From NCBI GenBank assembly GCA_018340805.1, contig JACMZG010001914.1, positions 24,222,137 to 24,286,136 of the forward strand: a DNA stretch of 64,000 nt, written 5' to 3'. Both the position numbers and the translations under genes were made by a program. Positions 46,001 to 58,000 of the stretch are shown in pieces (position 1 is the first letter of the stretch; each line of letters starts with the position of its first letter). Source of the DNA: Microvelia longipes (Eukaryota; Arthropoda; Insecta; Hemiptera; Veliidae). The notes beneath the pieces are model-generated. The model made no database searches, was not told where the DNA came from, and saw nothing but the letters and a program-made list of their open reading frames with translations.

Positions 46001-49000
46001 CATTCCACCAATTTTTTTGTTTCTTAAGAGAGAGGAAAAAACAAGCACGAAGGAATGATAAAGAATTAAGCAAAAGAAAGTAAACTTAAAATAGGTTCAG
46101 ATGATACAGAGCATTTATTAAAAAGTAATAGTGATAAACAAGGATGACAAAAAAGAAGGATATAAGAATCTAGTAGTCCAAGAGCCGGACCTGAAAAAAT
46201 ATGACTCATTTTGAACTACTTCAAATCATTTTTTTCTAAAAAATATATTTTAAATTATGAAGAAAAAATTATAGTCTACCTATCTAGAGAGGAGCCTCTT
46301 ATATGAATGAGCAAGCTCAAAATGCTAGAAAATCACACAAACTCCAGTTTTCTTGCAACAATGGCTCCCTGCAGTTCATGTGCGAAACATGAAGAGAACA
46401 TTTTTTAAAGGTTGATAAAATGTTCTATAAAAAGAATGTTTTTTCATAAAAATCAGATGAATAAAACCAAAGTTATGGCTCTTTCAAAAACACCAAAACA
46501 ATTGTTAATTTATGCAAAGTCAGAGAATGTCTTTGAAAAAATATTGGCTTTTTGTGCATTTTTTGGTCATTTAACAAATGTCATAACTTTAGTTGTAGTT
46601 ATCCAATTTCGATGAAAAAACACTCGTTTTATAGCAAATTTTATCAGCTTTAAAAATTTTCTCTTCATGTTTCGCACACGAACTGCAGGGAACCATTGTT
46701 GCAAGAAAACTGGAGTTTGTGCGATTTTCTAGTATTTTGAGCTTGCTCATTCATATGAAAGGCTCCTCTCTAGATAGGTAGACTCATAGAGGAATATAGT
46801 ACTACAGAGAGACAAACTAGATAGGGGATTCCTAGTCGGTCCACTCTTCAGACAGTTTATGGACAAGGAATTAAAGGCCCGTCTACAATCTTAAGTTAAG
46901 TTAGGAAGAATCGAAAAAGTGAAGAATTCCTCAGGAAGAATCGAAGAAGTGTAAAGGCCCGTCTACAATCTTAAGTTAAGTTAGGAAGAATCGAAGAAGT
47001 GAAGAATTCCTCAGGAAGAATCGAAGAAGTGAAGAATTTTTCACTTAGAACAAACTATTTTGAAATTCCCGCTCTTTAGACTTAAGAGATCCGTAAACAC
47101 GTCTACAACCTCTGAGTTGTTAAGTCAAGTTTTAAAGTTACAATTACACATATAGCTGTATTTAGACTACTTTTCTTCCTACCGTCTACACACATTTTAT
47201 TTATTTNNNNNNNNNNCAGCAGAAAACAAAAGGCTATGAAAGGTTTAGAAATTCATTTGCCATCTCAAGATGATTCTGTGTTGAACACTAATGAGCAAAA
47301 AGATTTATCTTCATTATCACTGTTTAAACTATTCCTGAAAGAATATTTTGTGCGAGAGAGTTTTTGAGGGATAAACATCTACATACACACACTTTTATAC
47401 TTTATAATAAATACATAATTAAGTATAAAGAAATTAGAATAAAAAATTAAGTACGGGTTACTTAAAGAGTTTTGCTTACCTGTTGGGATTAGCTAAGCTC
47501 ATCTTCATTACTAGCAAACAGCGAGTACCTCCTTAAAAAAACACTTCTCCCACTTCATAGCCCCATTTTTATAAGCAATAAATGTAAAGAATTGTAAAGA
47601 TAAATGAATTGTAAAATTAAATTTACCTTGAGGAAGAACGCCAACATCACCACAATTTGATACAGTAGATGGAGGAGGAGGCTGAGGAAATAAACACCTG
47701 TAGCAAGGTCCATTGTCATAACAATAAACAGTGAGCTGTCCTTCTGTCTTGACAGCAGCACCAGACACTAAAACTTTGCTGCTTAGCACACAAGCATCGT
47801 TGAGTAAGTATCGTGTAGCTACATTGTCAGTTGCATCTATGATGATATCGTACCTTTTTATTATATCTAAAGCATTGGAGCTTGATATTTGTATCTTATG
47901 CTTCTCAACTATAACATTACTGTTTAACCTGAAATAATAATAATGAAAATAAGTCATTATGAGATAATTAAGACAGCAGTCCAAGTTTTATTTGATTAAT
48001 TTATTTCACATTAGAACTTTGACACAAGCGATGCTTGGCATCCTGCAATTGTGACTGATGCCAAGCATCGCTTGTGCGAAAGCTCTGATGTGAAATATAT
48101 TAATTAAATAAAACTCGGACTGCTGTCTTCATTATCTCATATTCCTAATTAATATTTCTCACAGTTCATTAAATTTAATTCTTCAATAAGTCATTATTTT
48201 CATATTTATTTTATGGCTACCTTTAGCTTCTTTATTTTTTTTAACAAACACCTTTATCATAAAATATACTGGAAATTAAATTATAAAATAATAAATAGTT
48301 CCTCGAAATTATAAATCTAATTTACAAAATTTAACATTAGCATCCAAACATTTGTACTTTTCCTCATTTATAAGTATAGGATATATATAGAAGACATAGG
48401 AAAAGTACTGTGACAGCACTAAAAATATAAGCCTAGGATTTCAAATGAATAATCTGTTTCAGGTGTTTTTAAGGCCTCCTAAGTGGTTTTTACAAAGATG
48501 ACTGTCTGTATGTGTGTATGTGTCACTTATCATCATAGCTCCCAGTGTATTTATGCTAGAGAGTTAAAACTTTGTACAAAAACTTGAGTAGTTTTTACGA
48601 TGTTCTGTGTAAAGTTTCATCTTTAATGGCTTGTATAATTTTTTTCAAAAAAATATGTCACAAACCATGTTGTAGCTGCAATTGTTACCACTTGAGTTTA
48701 AAGATAGTACAAGTCCATATGGTTGGTTTACTTTATCAGTTTGACATATTACTGGTTATATTGACAAAAATGATGCGATGGGATTGAGATTTGGCATCCA
48801 TGTAGCCGTGTATAAGACTGACATATGTATCAAGTTTTATCTTATTATCAGCATTAGTTAAATTTTTATCATATGACTTGTGTATATTTTTAAAAAAATC
48901 GGAAAATAATCCAATTGAATTGAAATTTGGTAATGGTAAAATGTTTTTAATAAGTACACCAAGTTTCGTTTCAATATGACAAGTATATCTATGATTTTTG

Positions 49001-52000
49001 TTGGATCATAAAAGCTAATATAGGAAAAATGGAAGGAGTCAAGTCATTTGGTAGGTAAGTTGCTAATTTAGGATCATCCTAGAGACTTTTTTATACTACT
49101 AGTAATAATTCTAAGCTATAGAGCTCTTCATGAAACCTACTCACTTACCTATTGATAGCTGCAGCTAGTGAATCAACCTTAGCAATGCCAATACCTTGCT
49201 CTGTATGAAGAACTTGGCGATGTAAATTATTCAATTCTACTTCATCATAATCAATCAATCCAATAGTTCCTATCAACAAAAATTTCAGTTCCTAATGAAT
49301 AAAAACAATGAATCAAGTACAGGGTATCTTGGAACTTTTCCTCGTAACATCGGATTTTCTATGCTAACCCACCTTACTTCAGACTTGCTTTGCTTGTCTT
49401 CAGGATATACATGTCATTACATTTATACTGCTCGTCTGCAGACCCGCTTCACTAGTTCACAGATACTAAAACATCCATTTTATCCCAGCGGTCACCCCTC
49501 CAGGCTCTGACTACACTCAATGCTGCTTAACTTTTATGGTCCAACAAAAATCACTCATACCGAATTTCAACTCCATTTGATTATTTTCAGATTTTTTTAC
49601 TATTAAAAAAAACTACTCATTTCATATTCGTCTCAAGATCCCTTACAGTGCACATCGTGGTAATTATTAATTAAATATTTCAAACAGTGTTAAAAATAAA
49701 TGATTTAACAATCAGCATTAAATATTTACAATAATAGTTTCTTAAAAATAGTTTTGTTTTTTTGTTAACATCATCAAAATTAAACTCTGATAGATTTGCA
49801 ACAGTTTCATAATTTCTTTTAATCAAATAATAAATTTGTTTTACTTAATACTCTATATAATTCAAAATATTTTTTTTTTCAATTTTATATCTTTCTTAAT
49901 TAAAAAATGGTTCGTCAATGTAAAGCCTGTGAACATAAAGGAGCACAGGAAAATTTTCTAACATGTTCTCAGTGTGGAAATGAATATGACTACCACTGTG
50001 CCAATATATCACAGGAAAAGTTTAGCATTATGAGGAAGGAGGCAAAGAAAATCTGGAAATGCACATCTTGTGCAACAAAAGCGTTCCCTCATCCTCCCAT
50101 GCCTCGACTTAACTTACCAGATAACATTTCCTCTGAATTACGGCTTATGTTAGAAGACTACAAGAATACTATGCAGGAAACCTTAAAGAATTTTGTTGAA
50201 GAGTTATCCTTATCAATGAAGTTTATTAACGATAAATACGAGGACGTTCTAAGCACTATTAAATCACTATCAGAAGAAAATAAAATGTTAAAAGAAGAGA
50301 TAGAGGAACAAAATCAGTATCACCGAATGGACAACATAATTATAAACGGAATACCAGAAACTCCGAAAGAAGAAGTGCCTGCTATACTGGATGCAGTGGC
50401 GAAAGCTTTAGATGTACAGTTTAAAGAGGAAGATATAAGCTTTGCTCATAGAATGCGATCATTCCGCCAAGATGTTCCTAAACCAATTGTGGTTAAATTC
50501 TTAAGGAGATGGCAGAAGGAACGGTGGGTAAAAGCTTATAGGAAGAGTTGTACCGAGGAAAGGAAAAACGCTTCTCCAGATAAGTCATCAAAACCAGGCT
50601 TAGACTTGAAAAAAGTTAGCGCCAATTTCAAGGATGGGAGAGTATTCATCTCAGAACACCTTTCTCAACGAAAAAAAGACCTTCTGTCTAAAGCTAAATT
50701 AGCAGGTAAAGAAAAACATTATAAATACGTCTGGTACACCAATGGAAAAATACTTATGAGAAAAGACGACGGAACCACCCCTGTATATATTAAATCAATT
50801 TCGGAATTAAGTTTATTATAGGATAAGCAGCCTCAGTATCTCAATCAAATAGGTTTTATTATAATAGAATTTTTTTTTAACTGTAAAAATTAAAAAAATA
50901 GGCCAAATAAAAAGTATTTTTAGTCAAGTTGGGTCAAACTTACTCAGTAATTTAGGTTTTATTGACATAAACACTTCTATCAATTACGTTCCAAATGTGG
51001 TTTCCAATATAACAAAAACATTAGAATTAAATATAATAAATTCATACTTATATAACTGTATAAATCAGCTAGTAACATCAGTAATGCCATGAACTCTAAG
51101 TTTTTAGATAATTTAGATTCCTATAGAAATGATCCGAACACCTCAATAATTACAAATTATGACTTAGGTTGTATTAAGAAAGAGAGTACAATTTTTTTTC
51201 ATACAAATATTAGATCAATAAACAAAAATTATGATAGTTTACTATTGCTACTAAATAACTTAAACAGAAACATGGATGTTATTATATTAACAGAAGCCTG
51301 GCTGAAAGATTATGACAGCTATTATAATTTAGATGGATACAATGCTTACTTTGATCTGGGAAATAATAGAGCTGAAGGAATCATAGTTTACTGTAAAAGT
51401 AATATCGAAGTCACAAAAATAGTTAACAGACCTATTTTAGAATGTAACAGTCTATTACTTAAATTAAAAATAAATAATGAAGAGTTCATGTCACATCTAT
51501 TTATAGGTCTTCAGAAATTACATTAGACAATTTTTTGTTAACCTAGAAACGTTTCTCAACCAGCACAAATATACGAATCATATTTTAGCCGGAGATATGA
51601 ACTTAAATCTTTTAGAAGACTCTAACTCTAAAAACCACTACTTGAATTTACTTAACTCTCAAGCTTTTATTAGTTGTATTAATAGTGTCACAAGAAAAGA
51701 AAATAACACTTCTTCTTGCATAGATCATATTTCCTCAAGCGCAATGAAAAATTTAAATACTTTCCTTTCATATTACATAACAAGGTGTCGGATCATTATC
51801 CTATAGGAATCTCTGTAGACATAAAAAATACCAATAACGGAGTAGAATCAAAGAAATACTTCTCTTATACTAAAGTAAATACTGAAGCACTGGAGCAAAG
51901 ACTTAAACAGATAGACTGGAGTCATTTATACACAATAATTAGAGCTCAGGAAGCCACACAATCATTTATACAAATTTTGCAACAACATATAAACAACTGT

Positions 52001-55000
52001 ACAGAAACGAAACAAGTTAAAATTACTTGTAAAATAAACGACTAAAACCATGGATTACTAATGGTTTACTGACATCAAAAAGAATTAGAGACAAGATGAA
52101 GAAGACCCTGGATAAACAACCTTTTAACTCTCAATTAAAAGAAAAGTATATAAAATACAAAAATTATTTGACTAAATTAATTCGAAAGACTAAAGCAGAC
52201 TATTTTAAAAGTAGATTACCGAAAAATAACTCAGACTCAGCACAGACTTGGAAAGTTATAAATGAATGCTTAAACAGGAAAAAAGGTAGTGGAACGAATA
52301 TAACTGAACTTAATTATAATAATAATACCTTTTACAGATTGCAAAGAAATAGCTGATAAGTTAAATCATTATTTTGTAAATGTAGGAGTAAATTTAGCTA
52401 AAAATATCAAAGTCACCAAAAAAACAAACAAAAATATAGATAAGTTTGAGTTTTTAGTACCACTTTCTACATTCAAACCAGTAACAGAAAAAGAAATAAA
52501 AAATCATATAAACAGTCTGAATTCTGACACAGCTCCTGGTATCGATAATATTAAATCCCAATATCTAAAACAGGCAATAGACAATTTAGTTAAACCTTTA
52601 ACTTATATAAGTAATCTTTGTCTTAACCAAGGAGTTTTTCCAGATTTACTAAAACAAGCTATAGTTATCCCATTGCTTAAGCAAGGAGATAAATCAGATC
52701 CTTCAAATTACCGCCCTATTTCCCTGTTGTCAAATATATCAAAAATTATTGAGAAATGTATTAAGTATAGATTAGTCGAGCATTTAGAATCAAATAACAT
52801 TATCTCAAACAACCAATTTGGTTATATGAAAAATAAAAGTACAGCAGATGCTGTGTATAAGTTATCTGAAGAAATAATCAATGACCTAGATAAAGGCATG
52901 AAATCAATGGCTATTTTCATAGACGTCAAAAAAGCATTTGATACTGTTTCTCATGAGAAATTGTTAAATGCGTTAAAATCAGTGGGAATAATGGGCAAGT
53001 GTTATCAAATGTTTAAAAGTTATTTAGAAAACAGACAACAACAAACTAAGCTTGAAGGGATTTTAAGTCAAAAAGAAACGATAACCTTGTGGAACTCCAC
53101 ATGGAACAGTTATTTCGCCTTGGTTATTTGTTATCTATATAAATAGTTTACTTAATCTAAACAATAACTACATGCAATTCATATCCTTTGTGGACGATAC
53201 TCTACTTTATTTCAGAGGTTTCAATTGGAACCAAGTATTTATTAAGGCAACAAGTGGTATGGCACAGGTGAAAACGTGGTTCGATGAAAACAGTTTAACT
53301 ATGAATCTTGAAAAAACAAAATACATGACTTTTTCCCTGGACAAACGCGGACAACCACCCCAACATTTAAAATTAAAACTTCATGATCCACTTTGTACCT
53401 TAATTGATTCTAACATACTTAACTTAAACTGTAATTGCAATGAAATTCAACGAGTCGACAAAATTAAGTACTTGGGAGTAATTGTAGATCAACATTTTAG
53501 CTGGAAGGAACATATAAAAGTTATAATTAAAAGAATAAGAAAACTATGTACGCTTTATAAGAATCAGAGATTTTGCAAGCAAAGCAGTATTAAAAACTAT
53601 GTACCATGCTTTAACTGAATCGCTAATTAATTACTGTATATTAGTGTGGGGAAGTGCACCAAGCACTTACCTCAAGTTAGTCGAAGTTGCCCAAAAAGCA
53701 ATTCTCAAAATAGCTCTTAAAAAACCAAAAAGGTATTCGTCCAAACAAATTTTTAGTGATTTTACAGTCCTTCCTGTTGAATTATTAGTTAAGAAAGCAG
53801 TTCTAATAAAATACTATCAACTTGACAACAAAGATATATTAAAACATACTTATGAAACAAGATCTCAACTGACTAACTTTGTACAAACACCACTATGTAA
53901 AACTGAAAGAAAACAGAGACATGCATCATATCTTGGACCATTATACTATAATCAACTACCAATCAAAATACAACAAAGTCAAACCATAGACATATTTAAG
54001 AAACTTGTTAATCAATACCTTCTTGACCAATATTTTAATGAAGTACCTAAAGCATCGCATATTAAGAAAAATTTGAGATACTAAACAATGAACGACGTGT
54101 TTTTTAAATTAATTATCAAAATGAAACTAACATAAATAATAATTTTAATAACATTGATATACATGAAAAATATTTTATAATAAATGTGCACTATCTTGAG
54201 ACAGGACCCTCGCTCTAGGTGTTTTAACTCCTACTGAGGCCCTCGCCAAATTATTAACTAAACACAAATATATTTGTACAATATGTTTTTAAATAATCAA
54301 ATATTGTAAAATAATATTTATGTAATTTGTATTTGTATTTTATTTTGGTGGAAATAAAACAATTTTATTTATTTATTTATTATATTATAAAAAATGCTGA
54401 TAATAAAATGAAACTTGGCACATATGTTAGTCAGGGGTCAATCCATATCAAGTGTCCCAGACTTGGATGCTAAAAAAAATAGATTTTGATAATTATTTTG
54501 CTATTGATACCATATCTATGGTGAGTAAAAATGACCAATATAAATTTTTTATGGTCACCCGTTCTTTTTTTATGGTCACTTTTATGGTCCTCCAACCCTA
54601 AAATTTAGTGATTTTTGACCTTCAGATAAGCAGCTGATACTCGGTTCTGGCTTGTACTACAGGAAAAATATGAACGGATCTGTTTAAAGCAAGCTTTGAG
54701 CTACATTTGGCCCTTTGACACTTTACTCTATGACCGCTCCTTGGGGGGCAATGGGGGCTCCAAATTTTAGGGTTTCTTAAAAATATATGAAAATTTTAAC
54801 ATTTTTTTATAATATGAAGAAATCTGAATTAAGAGCTCCCAATTTTTTTTTTCCAAACACAAGACTTTTACTAAGAGCACAACTACACCAATCGATTGAT
54901 GTTTGTAGAAAGTTTCAACTCTCTAGCATACATTAGAAGTTACAATGATAACAGACTCTAATACAGACAGGGATAACTTTGTGAAAATTACTCAGGAGGT

Positions 55001-58000
55001 CTTTAAACTCCTGAAACTGATTATTCAGGTGACAACCTGGTCTCGGATTTTTTGCAAGCACAATACTTATCCTATATACTTACAGTATAAATAAGGAAAT
55101 GTAAAAAGGTGTAGCATTGCCAACATCTTTTTACAGACAACTAAGTTTTCTGGTTCTAAACTGGGCAACACTGAATGGTCAAAATAAAAATATGGAAATG
55201 AGTTATTAAAACTAATATTTTTTTTATGAAGGGGCACAAATCTCTTGAAGTTTGTTAAATATTAGTAATGCTTAACATAATTAATAAAAGGTAACGCCTC
55301 GTAATGTTTATATCCCTATGATGTCACATTGACTAGGAGAATTTATTTAACCATACTTGGTAGCAGTGTGTTCCTGCTAAGAATTATTGGTGGGAACCAA
55401 CTAGAGCCCAGATAACTACCGCAATGTTAGAGTTGAAAACTAATAGATATATCTTCATGAATTTAATATTTATGCCAACTCACCTTAAGCTATTTTTCTT
55501 AACAAGAAAAACGTGCGTCTATCAAAAATCCGTCTAACGGTCTGTATTTTGACCTGAGCATTGGGATCCAGATTTTGTTTTAAAAATGTGTCTCATATTT
55601 TAATTCTGGTTTAAACAAAACCAGGCTCAGATTAAAGCATTTAGTGCCTAGTCATAGCTAAATTCATCAGTGAGTGACCCCTCCTCCAGGAACCCAACCT
55701 CATAAGCTCATTTTTTCTTCAAAAATTTGCTAAAAACAGTTTTTTCTGAAGTAGGGAGTTTAGGTTCACTTTGTTCCCTGTTTTCCAGAATGTGAAATGA
55801 AAAATTTGTATCCTCTGTACAAAGAAGAGATTTTTTGTACGGCGTACAAAAAAAAATTGATCTTTTTGTTCAGCTGGGAGTTCATATATTTGCTGGGAAG
55901 AGAGCTGAAGAACACATTCTAGTGATGTTTCTATTTCACACTTAAATGTTATTAAGAAAAAAGATATTACCTACTCCGGTGCTAGCCAGGTATTGAGCAG
56001 ATGGACACCCAAGTCCTCCACAGCCTACTATCAACACTTTACTGCTTTTGATTTTTTCTTGTCCTAAAATAAATTAAAAACAAACCCATTCAATAAGCTA
56101 AATAATAAAAACTTATATGATTGAGTCGTTTTCATAAAAAAGGCTGTTCTGTGCAAACAGAAACAATTAAAAATTTTAAATTTGACAAATTTTACTATTT
56201 TTAGTAAACCTACATTGAAAATATACAGGGAGGACAAATAATCTCCCTCCTGTCCTCTTAAATTTTGAACCATTAAACACACATTAACGAAACTTAAGGT
56301 ATTTCTTTGTGTAAAAGAGACTTCTTTTTGATAGGAGTTAACACCAAATTTTACAAAATATAGGACAAAGTAAACTGGAAAGTATACTTTTATTGGGCTT
56401 TTGGGTTCTAGGGGGGGGGGAGTTCTAAGTACAATACATTATTTTGCCACTACCATATTTTTATGGTAATATCTTCATTTAGGCTTAAGAACACAAATCC
56501 ATCACTACCTTATCCTCATTTAGAGGTATTTATAGTTACTACAGCTAGATTTAGAGAAAATAGTAACAAACATTTTTACTTTTCCTCATTTATACTGTAG
56601 GTATATGGGAAAAGTATTGTTAGGCAAACAAAATTGAAACCAGAACGTCACTCAGGTGTTTTAAGGACTCCGGAGTGGTTTTCACACCAGTGTGTGTGTG
56701 AGTGTGTGTCTGCTATCATCGTAGCTGATAATGTATTATTATACCAGAGAGTTGAAAATTTGTACAAAAATCATTCTATAGGTATAGTTGGGCAAGTCAG
56801 AAAATATTTTTTTTTTTTTTTGAGGTAGTACGTAATTGAGCACTTTATTGGATCGTTTTTAGGATGAGAAGCCAATCATTATTGTTATAGGAGGTTATTT
56901 AGTACTTTTCACCTCCGAGGACAATAATGAATGTAAAAAAACTCCTAGGACGTAAAAGTAATTCATATGTTGCCGCCATTACTGTAATGTAGCGTGTTCA
57001 AAAAACAATCTGTGTTAAACCTTCATGAGCTTTATTTAAAAACGTTCATTTTGTTTCTGTTTTTGTTCGTAGACTAATTTTTTTTCGTTTTCAAAAGGTG
57101 TTCTAATTGACAATTTTTGTGTGTTTATTTGTAAAGCTTTTACATTTTTCAGTAAAAGTGTGAAGCTATGGATGAATTTAATGACGGCGATAATATGGAG
57201 TTAATAATAATTGGACGTTTGTTTTTTTTTCAATTAAGTATATAGCTCAGTTTAATGAATGCTATTTTTTGATTTTTTTTAATGAGTGCTTTATTTAATG
57301 AGTGCTACCTCGAAAAAAATAGTGTATGCCATCCGGCTGAGAATGTCTTTATGTCTTGGCAATTTTTCCCGACTCCCTTCGCTCGTCGGTAAATCTAATT
57401 GCCGTGACATATAGACACACTTCTCAGCCTTATGGCATAAATAACTATTTTTTATGAGGTCATTAATAAATGTCAATAGTGACTAAAAAAATGTTGAAGA
57501 AACTCGTAACTCCCATTGTATTTATGCTAAAGACTTGAAACTTGCTGCAAAAATCAATCTATTAATACAGTTGTGATAAACGGAATTTTTTCATGACGTC
57601 AATAACTCAAGCAAAAATTTAAAAACACGGAAAAATGTTACAATTAGATTGAGATTTGGCATACATGTAGCCATGTGTGCCAAGATGCATTTTATTATCA
57701 GCATTAATAAGGTTTTTATTGAATTATTTGTGTACATTTGTCAAAGATCTATTAAATGAGAAGAAGGCGATGTATAAAATAAATAATTTTATAAATAAAT
57801 ATTTGATTTCAAGAAATGCTTACTTACCATTTACACCTATAATGTCTACAAACATTTGTCTGCTGTATCTGCTAATTTCTTCGTTACTGAGACAGTGCTT
57901 TGCTGGAACCTGTAAATAGAAATAATTTTTTTTTAGAAATTACACATAAACAAACACCTACTGAGGCCATATAAGATGAATTAAAGGAAGCCAATTTCCT

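Larger units (their letters stand above)
49607..54385 (+). mobile_element. CR1-like LINE, two ORFs, ORF1 intact
   Basis: 4.8 kb: 5' UTR, ORF1 with PHD finger, ORF2 with endonuclease and RT broken by frameshifts, 3' UTR and a TTTA tail (54360-54384). The flanks are the two halves of one dispersed repeat copy. It lies in MOCS3 intron 4, antisense to the gene. The CR1-like assignment rests on ORF1 architecture and RT motifs; the exact clade needs a phylogeny. Confidence 0.87.

Noticed and set aside
47731..47937. 68-codon open frame on plus
   Set aside because: Antisense shadow of MOCS3 exon 6.
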